32,100 nt of DNA from Nitrospirota bacterium (GCA_027021335.1 JALUUO010000079.1:1-32100), one strand, 5' to 3'. Numbered from the stretch's first letter, positions 7,744-15,895 are shown. Translations and numbers: made by a program. The notes: a model not told the origin generated them from the letters alone.

Positions 7744-9234
7744 TTACTCCGCAGCAGAGTTTTTCAACCTGTAGTCGGCGATGGCCTGGGTTACACTCAG
7801 TGTCTGCCTGCCGTTTTTGCAGGTAAGCAGATGTTTCTGATGTCTCTGGGCTTCAAATTTATTCGCATAGTCTTCTAATTCCGCTATATCCATTTTGTAG
7901 GGTTTGAGGAAGAACGGAGGGTTAACATTAAGAATACGCTGATACCAATCAGTGTTACACCATAAAGAATTTAATGTGGCTTTATCTACTAAGAACAGGT
8001 TATCACGGAGGCATTGATCAAAAAGTTTTGTTCCAGGAAAAGGTGTTGCTACTGACATTTTAAAGGAGTCCAAGTCAAGTTTTTCTATCAGACTATATGT
8101 TTCTTCCAGTGTCTCTCTTGTCTCCTCCGGCATTCCCATTAAAAAGAAAGCGGCCAGATGGATCTGAGGATGCCTTCTGAACGATTCTATGACACGGAAA
8201 ATTGTATCCAATGATAACTGCTTATGCATAACCTTGTTTCTAATGAAGTCTGATCCACTTTCAATTGCCAGAAAACAGTAGGCGAAACCTGCTTCAGCCA
8301 GAGCATCAATTACATCGTCATCAAGGGTCGTTGTCATGATCCCATTGGGCATATCAAAAGAAAGATCCAAGTTGGCATCTATTATGTACTTACATATCTG
8401 CTTGACTCTTTTTTTGTCGAGAGTGAAATTATCATCCATTATGTTGAAGTATCGTACGTTGTGCTCTTTGTACAGATACTCAATTTCCTTAAATACCTCT
8501 TCAGCACTCCGGGTTCGAAAACGCGTGCCCATAACAAGATTCATAGCACAGAAACTGCACCTAAAAGGACAGCTTCTACTGGTTAATATTGGTGCAGACG
8601 TACCAATATTGAGATTTTTAGGGTTATACCAACCGCTGGAGTCAAGTTCATAATCGTCAAAATCAAATAGATCATATGCTGGAGGAGGAAGAGCATCTAG
8701 GTCGTTGATAAATGATGCCTTTGGGTTTACAAATATTTGCCCTTGGCCGTTTCTGAAAGCAAGGCCATCAATACTCTTCCATCTGTTAATGTCTAGCGTA
8801 AGAAGCTTTGCCAGCGTCTTTTCTCCCTCGCCGATTACAACCGCGTCAACATTAGGACAGTGATTTAATATGTCTTCATAGAATATGGTCGGATGCATTC
8901 CGCCAAGAATTGTAACAGATGGAGGGTTTGCCCTCTTTATGGCATCAGTAATCTTCAATACCATCTCAAATTGTTCTGAAAACAGGCAGGTAACGCCGAC
9001 AAAATCGGGCTTGAGCTTTTCCACTTCTTTCTCTACCTTTTCAATATAGGAAAAATTTCCAGCTTGCCCAGATTTAAAGAAATTATTTTTGGCAACATTC
9101 AAGTCAAGTATATGCGTTTCCGCAACTAACCTTGAAGTCCCGGACAAATACAGCAATGAAAGCGGCAGTAAAAAATATCCGGGAGATCTTATTTTGTCGG
9201 AATTTTGCGGGTTAATAAGCAAGATAGATTTCAT
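7744..9234 (-). CDS. B12-binding domain radical SAM protein
   Basis: 496 residues. The N-terminal cobalamin-binding-like Rossmann domain (1-145) contains VGVTCLFSEQFE and ILGGMHPT. The radical SAM barrel follows with CPFRCSFC (Cys 222, 226, 229), then DDNFTLDKKRV and LMGMPEET. This is the class B architecture shared by methyltransferases, cyclases and other carbon-skeleton modifiers (BchE/HpnJ-like range); the substrate cannot be deduced. It is the first gene of the minus-strand cluster, with a strong AAAGGAG ribosome site and a promoter candidate about 80 bases upstream. Its direct coupling to the epimerase gene suggests it acts on the same sugar or product, which is inference. Confidence 0.88.
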   Translation of the reverse strand: MKSILLINPQNSDKIRSPGYFLLPLSLLYLSGTSRLVAETHILDLNVAKNNFFKSGQAGNFSYIEKVEKEVEKLKPDFVGVTCLFSEQFEMVLKITDAIKRANPPSVTILGGMHPTIFYEDILNHCPNVDAVVIGEGEKTLAKLLTLDINRWKSIDGLAFRNGQGQIFVNPKASFINDLDALPPPAYDLFDFDDYELDSSGWYNPKNLNIGTSAPILTSRSCPFRCSFCAMNLVMGTRFRTRSAEEVFKEIEYLYKEHNVRYFNIMDDNFTLDKKRVKQICKYIIDANLDLSFDMPNGIMTTTLDDDVIDALAEAGFAYCFLAIESGSDFIRNKVMHKQLSLDTIFRVIESFRRHPQIHLAAFFLMGMPEETRETLEETYSLIEKLDLDSFKMSVATPFPGTKLFDQCLRDNLFLVDKATLNSLWCNTDWYQRILNVNPPFFLKPYKMDIAELEDYANKFEAQRHQKHLLTCKNGRQTLSVTQAIADYRLKNSAAE

Positions 9235-9315
9235 CTGTTTTCTCCTTTAAATGTCACCGTGATTCCATCACTCATCAAAACGGCCATAATGCATTTTTTT
9301 ACATTTATAAAAGCC

Positions 9316-9344
9316 ATGTTAGCATACACTACATCATGAGTCAA
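9316..9344 (-). promoter_or_regulatory. Sigma-70-type promoter candidate for the radical SAM-to-E1 cluster
   Basis: On the minus strand TTGACT (9344-9339) is followed after 17 bases by TAACAT (9321-9316), with TGC in front giving an extended -10. Transcription would begin near 9309, about 75 bases before the radical SAM start codon. It is the best -35/-10 pair I see in the 356-base gap. Confidence 0.5.
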
Positions 9345-9560
9345 TAAGAATCAGATTCTATAAAAAGTCCATAAGTTTTAACAATATACTCGTCTATAGC
9401 TTTTAGGTGATGTTTTAAAATAGTTTTTTAAATAAAAAACGCTTAACTTATTACGTGAATTCTACTTGAAAGAATTCAAAGAGTTTAACTCATGCTTTAT
9501 AGGCCATAACCTCCTATCATCAACACGTTTTTTCATTAAGAAATTATAGATACATAATTC

Positions 9561-9577
9561 AAAAAGCTTATTAGCTT
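9561..9577 (-). terminator. Weak terminator-like hairpin after the aldo/keto reductase gene
   Basis: Read on the minus strand: AAGCT, loop AATA, AGCTT, then three more T. The stem is only 5 bp, so the call is tentative; the location, 14 bases past the stop of the reductase gene, fits. Confidence 0.25.
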
Positions 9578-9590
9578 GAAGATAAAACAA

Positions 9591-10547
9591 TCAAACGATA
9601 AAATTATTTTTTCGATAAATACTATAAAACTTTCTTAATGTAATCTCATCATACGAACTATATCGACTACTTTCTGCATTTTCTTTAACATGATCTTTTG
9701 TTAACATGCCTGGTATAACGGTCGAAACTTCCTCATGCGATAAACAAAAGCATATCGCTATTTGTGCTTCTGTCATTTTTCTTTTTTTATCTGTTTCTGA
9801 AGCAAATAGTTTATATGCATTGCTCCATAACTCTATCTGCTTTTTATTCCACCTGCTTCTGTGATCATTTTTGTTATATTTATCTTCGGCTTTGTATTTT
9901 CCAGTTAAAAACCCAAAACATAAAGGAGTTCTCACAACTATACCGACTCCATTGGCCTTGCACTTACGAATTAAACCGTTTTCCAAAATCCGTTGGTCTA
10001 GTAGATTAAAATTGACCTGTATGGCATCAACACCAAACAGGTCGGCAGCCAACAAACCATCTCTAGGGGAGCGGACTGATATTCCAGCAGTGCGTATTTT
10101 ACCTTCTTGCTTTAAAATATCTAAGGTTTTAACTATGCCACTATTTTGTTTTAATAATTCAATTGGCGGGTCATGGAGTTGATACAAATCAATATAATCC
10201 GTATGTAGTCTGCGAAGGCTCTGTTCCAAGGATTTTCTAATATATTTTTCAGTAAAATTCTGATCCCCATTAAAACTTACGAACCCTACTTTTGATGCAA
10301 TTATAATGTTATCCCGTACATTTTTTAATGTTGACCCTATTAATTCTTCACTATGCCCATATCCATATAGCGCCGCTGTATCATAAAATGTGATTCCTAA
10401 TTCATAGGCAGCAAGAAGAGCCTCCCTTGATACATTATCATTGGTTGGCCCATATGCTTTTGCATCTTTTGTTACACCACCAATTCCCCAGGCACCAAAA
10501 CCAATTTCTGAAACTTTAATATCGGTATTTCCGAGTTTTCTATAATT
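9591..10547 (-). CDS. Aldo/keto reductase
   Basis: 318 residues from the ATG chosen here. MNYRKLGNTDIKVSEIGFGAWG is the standard N-terminus of the family, so 27 in-frame residues upstream (from a TTG at 10628 with no ribosome site) are probably untranslated. The catalytic tetrad is visible: Asp and Tyr in FYDTAALYGYGHSE (about 52-65), Lys in IIASKVGF, and His in DLYQLHDPP. A C-terminal NADPH-binding part has the STVIPG element. It reduces aldehydes or ketones; the substrate is unknown. It is separated from the cluster by a gap with its own regulatory signals, yet lies within the island. Codon use is very AT-rich, like its neighbours. Confidence 0.87.
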   Translation of the reverse strand, partial: NYRKLGNTDIKVSEIGFGAWGIGGVTKDAKAYGPTNDNVSREALLAAYELGITFYDTAALYGYGHSEELIGSTLKNVRDNIIIASKVGFVSFNGDQNFTEKYIRKSLEQSLRRLHTDYIDLYQLHDPPIELLKQNSGIVKTLDILKQEGKIRTAGISVRSPRDGLLAADLFGVDAIQVNFNLLDQRILENGLIRKCKANGVGIVVRTPLCFGFLTGKYKAEDKYNKNDHRSRWNKKQIELWSNAYKLFASETDKKRKMTEAQIAICFCLSHEEVSTVIPGMLTKDHVKENAESSRYSSYDEITLRKFYSIYRKNNFIV

Positions 10548-10640
10548 CATATGAATTTTCACATCCTGTAACTTATATTCCGCTAGTCCAAGGCAGTCAA
10601 CTCTGAATTTATTTTCTTTAAATTTCAATAGGTTATGATT

Positions 10641-10913
10641 TTAGAGTTCGTCTTTAATTGCTCGTATTTCACAATCAATTTTTGATTTTACCACAGATTG
10701 TATGATTTCTTTTTCCTGTTTGTTTAGTTTTGTGAGTTCACTAATTGCTCGCTTCTGTTTTTTATAATTATCGGATAGTTTTCGAACCAGTTCTCTGTCA
10801 GCAACCCTGACGATCTTATTTTTCAATTTGCCATTTTCCCACCGCAAAAGTCTTGTTACGGGACGAACAGGCCATGTTTCACAGCTGCAGCCGGCTCTAC
10901 CACGTCGAACCAA
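10641..10913 (-). CDS. Small protein resembling DUF6788-type IS-associated proteins, possibly degraded at its 5' end
   Basis: 90 residues from a TTG start. RRGRAGCSCETW followed by a short beta stretch (LLRWENGKLKNKIVRV) and a charged helix (about 40-90, Lys/Glu-rich) resembles the layout of DUF6788 proteins (RCGKPGCRC..., then a helical tail). The same frame stays open upstream to about 11006 and reads ELIEGSLRDS just before the start, which also fits the family, but it contains no ATG or GTG. The true N-terminus may therefore be lost. It is divergent from, and its 5' extension overlaps, the IS1634-type transposase relic, so it may be a leftover passenger of that element. The family assignment is from memory of the pattern and is tentative. 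Confidence 0.45.
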   Translation of the reverse strand: MVRRGRAGCSCETWPVRPVTRLLRWENGKLKNKIVRVADRELVRKLSDNYKKQKRAISELTKLNKQEKEIIQSVVKSKIDCEIRAIKDEL

Positions 10914-10939
10914 CGAATCTCTAAGGCTTCCTTCAATAA

Positions 10940-11340
10940 GTTCACACGGACGAAATAAGAACAGATGCTGTACACAAGAAATATGTAATAGGGGCTCATC
11001 CTATTATTCAACTCTTTATGGATAGGTTACAAATCAATGAGAGATCATAGGTTCTTATGTTAAGCAGGATAAGCCCTTAGCACAGAAAAAACTTTCTGTA
11101 ATGATTCATAATGTACTGACAACACCACTACCGATGTATGAGATTGCGGATTGGCTTAAACTTTTGTATGAGGAAACGCTGGGTTTGAGTTCAGGAGAAT
11201 CTTCTTTGATAGGTGACGATCGTGTTGGCAAGGCACTGGAGAGTTCCCATTTCTGTCGACACAAAGCAATCAAGCTTTTTGAAATTGATTGAAGGCAAAT
11301 ACATCAAGGTACAACCATGTTACATTTCATGGCAAAAAGG
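10940..11340 (+). pseudogene. IS1634-type transposase, N-terminal relic with frameshift and stop
   Basis: The relic opens in one frame (10940-11038: ...KKYVIGAHPIIQLFMDRLQINE) and shifts at the GAGAG near 11038-11043, where an apparent 2-base GA duplication breaks it. It continues from 11041 as EIIGSYVKQDKPLAQKKL...VLTTPLPMYEIADWL...LIGDDRVGKAL...KLFEID, hits TGA at 11290-11292, and goes on IHQGTTMLHF to about 11340. In IS1634-family (IS4-like DDE) transposases this region reads '...PLYRI.EW', 'NDDR.GRAL', then 'IHxDTT', where D is the first catalytic Asp. Here that Asp is Gly. The C-terminal two thirds are missing; the DUF190 gene follows directly. It is the right-hand scar of the island. 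Confidence 0.7.
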
Positions 11341-11342
11341 AA

Positions 11343-11702
11343 TTACTTAGAAACAGAACCCTTGGGGCTGTACTTCACAACTTCTGCAAGTTCCAGGGTA
11401 AGTAGTCCTCCACAGCCTGCTTTTTCAAACAGCTTATCCACAACAGGTATAAAATCCCGCAGCTTTTCTTCTGTGTCGATTATTTCGATGACTACCGGCA
11501 GATCTTCAGAAAGCCTTAGAATTTTTGCCGTATGCATCCTGCTTGAAGCGCCGAAACCGGCCACTCCTTTAATCACAGTCGCGCCGGCCAGTTCTTTCTG
11601 CCTAGCCTTAAGAACAATATCTTCATAAAGAGGCTTGCCATCCGTCTTATCGTTTTCGCCGATAAAAATTCTTAATAATTTTCCAACACCGGAAATTTTC
11701 AT
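11343..11702 (-). CDS. DUF190 family protein
   Basis: 119 residues. Typical blocks of the PII-like DUF190 family are present: LLRIFIGENDK, PLYEDIVLKARQKELAGATV, KGVAGFGASSRMHTAKILRLSEDLPVVIEIIDTEEKL. The fold is ferredoxin-like and related to PII signal proteins; the molecular role is unclear. Genes of this family are very often next to crcB, as here (24 bases downstream of it), which suggests a part in fluoride export or its regulation. The ATG has GGAG 8 bases upstream. Confidence 0.85.
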   Translation of the reverse strand: MKISGVGKLLRIFIGENDKTDGKPLYEDIVLKARQKELAGATVIKGVAGFGASSRMHTAKILRLSEDLPVVIEIIDTEEKLRDFIPVVDKLFEKAGCGGLLTLELAEVVKYSPKGSVSK

Positions 11703-11726
11703 GTTATATCTCCATTTAATAAGTAC

Positions 11727-12104
11727 CTATATAATTTTACCTAACATAATTCCGGCCCAGGCGCCGGCCAGGCAACATAAAACCGTGACAAAGACGTTTA
11801 TGCCTGCCGTAATAATTTCTCCGCCGTGCATAAGAGCGATAGTTTCGTAACTAAAGGTGGAGAAGGTGGTAAATCCTCCAAGTATACCTATGGTGAGAAA
11901 AATTCTAATATTAGGTGTGATAACCATAAACCTGTCGGAAAGGCTTATAGTCAGGCCGATAAAAAGAGAGCCTAGTACATTTACCGACATTGTGCCGATG
12001 GGGAAGATGCTTCCTGATAAGCGTTGAACCATGCCTGAAAGACCATACCTTGAAACTGCTCCAATGCCGCCGCCCAAAAACACTAAAAAATACTGTTCTA
12101 TCAT
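11727..12104 (-). CDS. crcB: Fluoride efflux channel CrcB/FluC
   Basis: 125 residues, the normal length. Four hydrophobic segments are visible, with the family signatures GGGIGAVSRYG near 10-20, the conserved Asn in SVNVLGSLFIG, and GGFTTFSTFSYE (about 78-89), which carries the pore Phe and polar-track residues. The protein forms a dual-topology dimer in the inner membrane that exports fluoride. It is paired with a DUF190 gene. No clear ribosome site precedes the ATG. I looked for a fluoride riboswitch upstream and did not find a convincing one, though two hairpins lie between metF and crcB. Confidence 0.93.
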   Translation of the reverse strand: MIEQYFLVFLGGGIGAVSRYGLSGMVQRLSGSIFPIGTMSVNVLGSLFIGLTISLSDRFMVITPNIRIFLTIGILGGFTTFSTFSYETIALMHGGEIITAGINVFVTVLCCLAGAWAGIMLGKII

Positions 12105-12143
12105 AGCAGTTCTATAAAATCGGATCGGGTAAGGGCTTTACTG

Positions 12144-12174
12144 TGCTGCCCAAAATGTCTGAACTTGAGCAGCA
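12144..12174 (-). repeat. Imperfect 10-bp inverted repeat upstream of crcB
   Basis: On the minus strand TGCTGCTCAA, an 11-base loop, then TTGGGCAGCA: 9 of 10 positions pair as Watson-Crick. It lies 40 bases before the crcB start, in the expected leader. No U-run follows, so it does not look like a terminator. Confidence 0.45.
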
Positions 12175-12182
12175 ACCAGAGA

Positions 12183-12216
12183 GGGGATGACATCTGCACA
12201 ACCCCTGTCTATCCCC
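12183..12216 (-). repeat. Bulged 10-bp hairpin just after metF
   Basis: Minus strand: GGGGAT, a single unpaired A, GACA, a 13-base loop, TGTC, ATCCCC. It sits 15 bases past the metF stop. Without a U-tract it is not a classical intrinsic terminator. It may be an RNA processing or leader element for the metF-crcB junction. Confidence 0.45.
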
Positions 12217-12230
12217 CTTCCGGTTTTATA

Positions 12231-13112
12231 TTATAACAACCCTGCGCGCTCCATAATGGTCGGCACCTTGTCTTCCATGCCGATAGCCATGATATGTACG
12301 CCGTCGCAGATCTTCTCATCGTGAAGTTGCTTTACATGGCGTGCCGCAATGTTTAGGCCGGTCTCAAGAGCCTTTTCCTTACCGGCAGCCTTAAGCTCCT
12401 CGATAAGCTCATCGGGCACCGTGATGCCGGGCACAAAATTATTTAGGAACTTCGCCATGCCTGCGGATTTAAGTACCACGATACCGGCAAGCACTTTAGT
12501 CGAATACTGGCGTGCGTGCTCCATAAAGGTTTTGAACTTATCTATATCGTATATTGCCTGGGTTTGAAAAAACCTGGCTCCTGCCTCCACTTTTTTGCCA
12601 AATTTAATAAGTTGCGGCTGAAGCGGGTTTGCCTCTGGCGTGACAACAGCGCCCTGGAAGAAATTTGTGCTTCCTTGCAGGTCGTTGCCTGACATATCTT
12701 TGCCGTTGTTCATGCCGTCTACTACCTGAAGGAGCTGTACGGACTCTATGTCGTATACAGGCTTGGCCGCTTTGTGGTCACCTGCTGATACGTGGTCGCC
12801 GGTCATACACAAGACGGATTCAATGCCAAGCACACTTGCGCCCAGAAGATCCGCTTGAAGACCGATACGGTTTCTGTCCCTGCAGGTCATCTGCAGTATC
12901 GGCTCAAGCCCGTTTTCTTTCACTATTTGGCAAACAGCCAGAGACGAGATGCGCATTACAGCAGACTGGTTATCAGTTACATTGGCCGCATCGATTTTTC
13001 CTTTCAACACTTCTATATGATGGAGCATCTCCTTGATATCGGTCCCCTTTGGAGGACCGACCTCAGCAGTGACCATAAACTTTCCGGATTCTAAATTTTC
13101 TTTGAATGTCAC
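12231..13112 (-). CDS. metF: Methylenetetrahydrofolate reductase
   Basis: 293 residues, TIM-barrel FAD enzyme reducing 5,10-methylene-THF to 5-methyl-THF. Family landmarks: TAEVGPPKGTD (with the catalytic Glu of the N-terminal strand), VTDNQSAVMRISSLA, LQMTCRDRNRIGLQ, LCMTGDH and ARFFQTQAIYD. The GTG start overlaps the metV stop (GTGA), as expected for subunits of one MetFV complex. In acetogens and autotrophic sulfate reducers this enzyme serves the methyl branch of the Wood-Ljungdahl pathway; nearby folD and cooC support that role here over methionine synthesis alone. Confidence 0.93.
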   Translation of the reverse strand: MTFKENLESGKFMVTAEVGPPKGTDIKEMLHHIEVLKGKIDAANVTDNQSAVMRISSLAVCQIVKENGLEPILQMTCRDRNRIGLQADLLGASVLGIESVLCMTGDHVSAGDHKAAKPVYDIESVQLLQVVDGMNNGKDMSGNDLQGSTNFFQGAVVTPEANPLQPQLIKFGKKVEAGARFFQTQAIYDIDKFKTFMEHARQYSTKVLAGIVVLKSAGMAKFLNNFVPGITVPDELIEELKAAGKEKALETGLNIAARHVKQLHDEKICDGVHIMAIGMEDKVPTIMERAGLL

Positions 13113-13783
13113 TTTGTCTTCTTACCCTCCTTCTTAGGTCTTGCGGAAAGAACTTGCGGGCTCTGGCTTTTTGACCAATCTTTTGCCTTGATCACCTTTT
13201 TCATATCATCAAGCCGGTTGATTTTTTCGAGCCTGTCGTAAATTCGTACCCACGCGCACCTGATATCAGGACTCACCTCGCAATTTCCGTTGCTGGTGCC
13301 ACCGCAAGGACCGTTCAAAAGTCCCTTAGGACAGTTGGTAACCGGACATATGCCTCCGGTCTGCTCGAGTATGCATTCGCCGCACAGCGAGCACCTTTCG
13401 TCAAACATTTGAAACCGGGTCATGTTACCCAAAAAGAGCGAGTCGTTTGACGGATAAACCGGTTTGTCAGGAAACGCCTCTACCATGGCTTGTGTACCGG
13501 CGCCGCAGGACATTACAATTACAACCTGGGTATCAGCCAGTTCATCTTTAAAGGGTTTAAGTTCCACTTTTGTTCCAAGCACCTGGCATCCTGTTTTGGC
13601 ACGAAAGGTTCCCGTAACCTTTTTACCGGCTGCTTCAAGCTCCTTTTTCAGCTCTTCAAGCTCCGGCTCACCACCGGTGCCGCAAAGGCTGGCGCACTCA
13701 GAGCAACCTACCAGGAAAAAACTGTTGTAGTCTTTGATTGTCTCAAGCAGCTTTTTCCTATCTATTTTTTTCGAAATAATCAT
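13109..13783 (-). CDS. metV: Methylenetetrahydrofolate reductase partner protein MetV
   Basis: 224 residues, Cys-rich. N-terminal block FLVGCSECASLCGTGG, middle VVIVMSCGAGTQAM, then a metal or Fe-S region RCSLCGECILEQTGGICPVTNCPKG and NGPCGGTSNGNCEV. This is the 'methylene-THF reductase C-terminal domain' family (MetV), which in acetogens forms a complex with MetF and binds zinc and/or Fe-S clusters. The ATG follows AAGGAG, and the gene is coupled to metF. The C-terminal tail is Lys-rich and poorly conserved. Confidence 0.9.
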   Translation of the reverse strand: MIISKKIDRKKLLETIKDYNSFFLVGCSECASLCGTGGEPELEELKKELEAAGKKVTGTFRAKTGCQVLGTKVELKPFKDELADTQVVIVMSCGAGTQAMVEAFPDKPVYPSNDSLFLGNMTRFQMFDERCSLCGECILEQTGGICPVTNCPKGLLNGPCGGTSNGNCEVSPDIRCAWVRIYDRLEKINRLDDMKKVIKAKDWSKSQSPQVLSARPKKEGKKTK

Positions 13784-13817
13784 AAGCGCTTCTCCTTAGA
13801 AAAGTGTTACTGCTAGG

Positions 13818-14684
13818 CTACATATCAACCGGCAGGTTGTTTGCCATCTTGGCCGACATAACGGTGTTGTACATTAGCATTGCTATTGTCATAGGGCCGG
13901 CGCCGCCCGGAACAGGCGTTATATATGCCGCTCTTTCCTTGGCCGCATCAAAGTCGACATCTCCGACGATTTTGCCCTCTTCGTTTACGTTGATTCCTAC
14001 ATCTATTACGGCCGCCCCCTCTTTTACCATGTCGCCCGTAATCATCTTGGCCCGGCCGACGGCCACGCAGAGAATATCAGCCTTAAGACATTCCTCCTTG
14101 AGGTTAGGCGTGCGGCTGTGACATATGGTGACTGTTGCATGTTTTTGTAAAAGAAGAAGAGCAAGCGGCTTTCCTACAATAATACTTCTTCCCACAACCA
14201 CGGCATGCTTACCGCCGGGATCTATATTATAGGCTTCCAACATCTTCATAGCTCCATGTGGGGTGCATGGAAGAAACCCGGGCTCATCCAGCATGAGTTT
14301 GCCAAGAGAGTCAGGGCCGAAACCGTCTACGTCTTTGGACGGGGAAATCCTGTTCATCACCTCTTTTTCATCCAGCCCCTTTGGCAGGGGAAGCTGAACC
14401 AAGATGCCGTGAACCGCCGGATCTGCATTCAACCTGTCCACCACCGCAATTAACTCGGCCTGAGTGGTGGTATCGGGAATCTTGTGCGCGATGCTTTTTA
14501 TGCCTAAGGCATTGCATGTTTTTTCTTTTGACGCCACGTACTTTTGCGATGCCTTGTTTTCACCAACAAGAACAACGGAAAGGCACGGTTCAATCCCCTT
14601 GGATTTGAGATCCGCTATCTCACCTTTAAGCTTCTCCCTTATCTCGGCAGAAACCTTTTTTCCATCAATTAACTCTGCAGCCAT
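13818..14684 (-). CDS. folD: Bifunctional methylene-THF dehydrogenase/methenyl-THF cyclohydrolase
   Basis: 288 residues, standard length. Catalytic Lys in KYVASKEKTC (about 49-58), folate-binding VQLPLPKG and SPSKDVDGF, NADP-binding VVVGRSIIVGKPLALLLL, and C-terminal TPVPGGAGPMTIAML. Converts methylene-THF to methenyl- and formyl-THF reversibly. It lies 34 bases upstream of metV in the same orientation, so the two methyl-branch steps are co-transcribed. GGAGG precedes the ATG. Confidence 0.96.
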   Translation of the reverse strand: MAAELIDGKKVSAEIREKLKGEIADLKSKGIEPCLSVVLVGENKASQKYVASKEKTCNALGIKSIAHKIPDTTTQAELIAVVDRLNADPAVHGILVQLPLPKGLDEKEVMNRISPSKDVDGFGPDSLGKLMLDEPGFLPCTPHGAMKMLEAYNIDPGGKHAVVVGRSIIVGKPLALLLLQKHATVTICHSRTPNLKEECLKADILCVAVGRAKMITGDMVKEGAAVIDVGINVNEEGKIVGDVDFDAAKERAAYITPVPGGAGPMTIAMLMYNTVMSAKMANNLPVDM

Positions 14685-14750
14685 TTAATTTTTTCCTCCT
14701 ATTTGATTAATGTTAAGTTTTAAATCAAAAATTTTAGTTAAAAATCAATG

Positions 14751-15320
14751 TCAGTATCTTTTTTTAATTAATTCCAGCATCTCTTCGCGTGTGGATTCCT
14801 TTGTGCGGAAGATACCGCGTACAGCCGAAGTAACTGTACGTGCTCCGGGTTTTTTAATTCCGCGCATACTTAAACAGAGGTGCTCAGCGTCGATTATCAC
14901 CATGGCGCCTCTTGGTCTTAGGCGGCTCATAATCAGGTCGGCAAGCTGTGATGTCAGCCTTTCCTGCACCTGTGGCCGTTTCGCAAGTATTTCCAGGGCC
15001 TTGGCCAGGTCTCCTATACCCACAATTCGCCCTTCGTCGGGTATGTAAGCAAGATGCGCTTTACCGAAAAACGGCAGAAGATGGTGCTCGCATACGGAAT
15101 AGAAGTATATGTCTTTTAAGAGCACCATTTCTTCATGGTTTTCGCCTTCGATAGGCTTCAGCAGCTCTTCAGTGGTAGTGGAGAGTCCGGAGAATAATTC
15201 GGCGTACATGGCAGCCACTCTTTCCGGAGTTCCCCTTATTCCAGGGCGGTCGATTTTCTCGCCCATACCTTCAAGCATCAACCGGACACCGCTTTCGATC
15301 TTTTTTAAGTCCATGGGCAT
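14751..15320 (-). CDS. folE: GTP cyclohydrolase I
   Basis: 189 residues. Zinc and active-site residues are in place: [10 protein letters not shown] (Cys, His, His) and the second Cys in [26 protein letters not shown] and TSAVRGIF are also typical. It makes dihydroneopterin triphosphate, the entry step of tetrahydrofolate synthesis, supplying the cofactor used by the flanking C1 genes. The start overlaps the end of the 5-formyl-THF cyclo-ligase gene by 16 bases; an ATG two codons further in is equally possible. Confidence 0.95.
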   Translation of the reverse strand: MPMDLKKIESGVRLMLEGMGEKIDRPGIRGTPERVAAMYAELFSGLSTTTEELLKPIEGENHEEMVLLKDIYFYSVCEHHLLPFFGKAHLAYIPDEGRIVGIGDLAKALEILAKRPQVQERLTSQLADLIMSRLRPRGAMVIIDAEHLCLSMRGIKKPGARTVTSAVRGIFRTKESTREEMLELIKKRY

Positions 15321-15895
15321 TTAATTATTCCGTTTTCTGTCACGATCTTATTTACACGCTGATCATGAGGCTCGATGGGAACACTTTCCATCATCTGCGT
15401 TTTATATGCCAACGCAACACGCGTTGTTTTTAAGGGTACTGTTTTTAGCAATCTATCGTAATAGCCACCCCCGTAACCCACCCTACAGCCGGATGCATCA
15501 AAAGCGACGCCAGGTACGGCAATAACATCAATACTGCCTGTATCGAGCTCACGGCCTGCATTGACAGGAGGCTCGTAAATCCCGTGGTAGCCTTCAACAA
15601 GCTCATCCATAGAAGTTATTCTGTAGAGCCGGAGCCTTCTTGCTTCGCGGAACACCTTGGGCACCGCCACCTGTTTCCCCTGTTTAAGCGCATGCTCTAT
15701 AAGGTTAAAAGTCCCTACCTCCGAACGGAAAGATACATAAAGCAAAACCGTTTCAGCTTGTTGATACTCCGCCAGTTCTAGAAACTTTCTGGTGATGAGC
15801 CGGTCTTTTTCCTGCCTTGAACCAGTGTCCAGCCCATCCCGTTCTGCAAGCGCCAGTTGGCGGGTTTTCGCTTTGTTCCTGGTTATCCGGTTCAC
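15305..15895 (-). CDS. fthC: 5-formyltetrahydrofolate cyclo-ligase
   Basis: 196 residues. [10 protein letters not shown]-like block ([12 protein letters not shown]), then [27 protein letters not shown], the ATP/substrate signature of the family. It recycles 5-formyl-THF to methenyl-THF. Translation starts at a GTG overlapping the cooC stop (GTGA) and ends inside the folE start, so the three genes are tightly coupled. The symbol fthC (also ygfA) is the common one for this family. Confidence 0.9.
   Translation of the reverse strand: MNRITRNKAKTRQLALAERDGLDTGSRQEKDRLITRKFLELAEYQQAETVLLYVSFRSEVGTFNLIEHALKQGKQVAVPKVFREARRLRLYRITSMDELVEGYHGIYEPPVNAGRELDTGSIDVIAVPGVAFDASGCRVGYGGGYYDRLLKTVPLKTTRVALAYKTQMMESVPIEPHDQRVNKIVTENGIIKCPWT

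Larger units (their letters stand above)
9235..9590. other. Intergenic region, AT-rich, with small inverted repeats
   Basis: No convincing ORF on either strand. It contains the promoter candidate at 9316-9344, a GC-free inverted repeat GTTTTTT-AAAT-AAAAAAC (9423-9440), an inverted repeat TGAATTC-9-GAATTCA (9456-9478), and a weak terminator-like hairpin at 9561-9577. Nothing else is recognised. Confidence 0.6.

Noticed and set aside
10548-10628. 27-codon N-terminal extension of the aldo/keto reductase from a TTG
   Set aside because: The family starts at MNYRKLGNT; the extension has no ribosome site and no homologous features.
10856-10999. 47-codon minus-strand ORF starting MSPYYIF
   Set aside because: It overlaps both the DUF6788-like frame and the transposase relic, has no clear ribosome site and no recognisable motif.
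12105-12230. Fluoride riboswitch before crcB
   Set aside because: The conserved segments of the crcB motif and its pseudoknot could not be placed; only generic hairpins are present.
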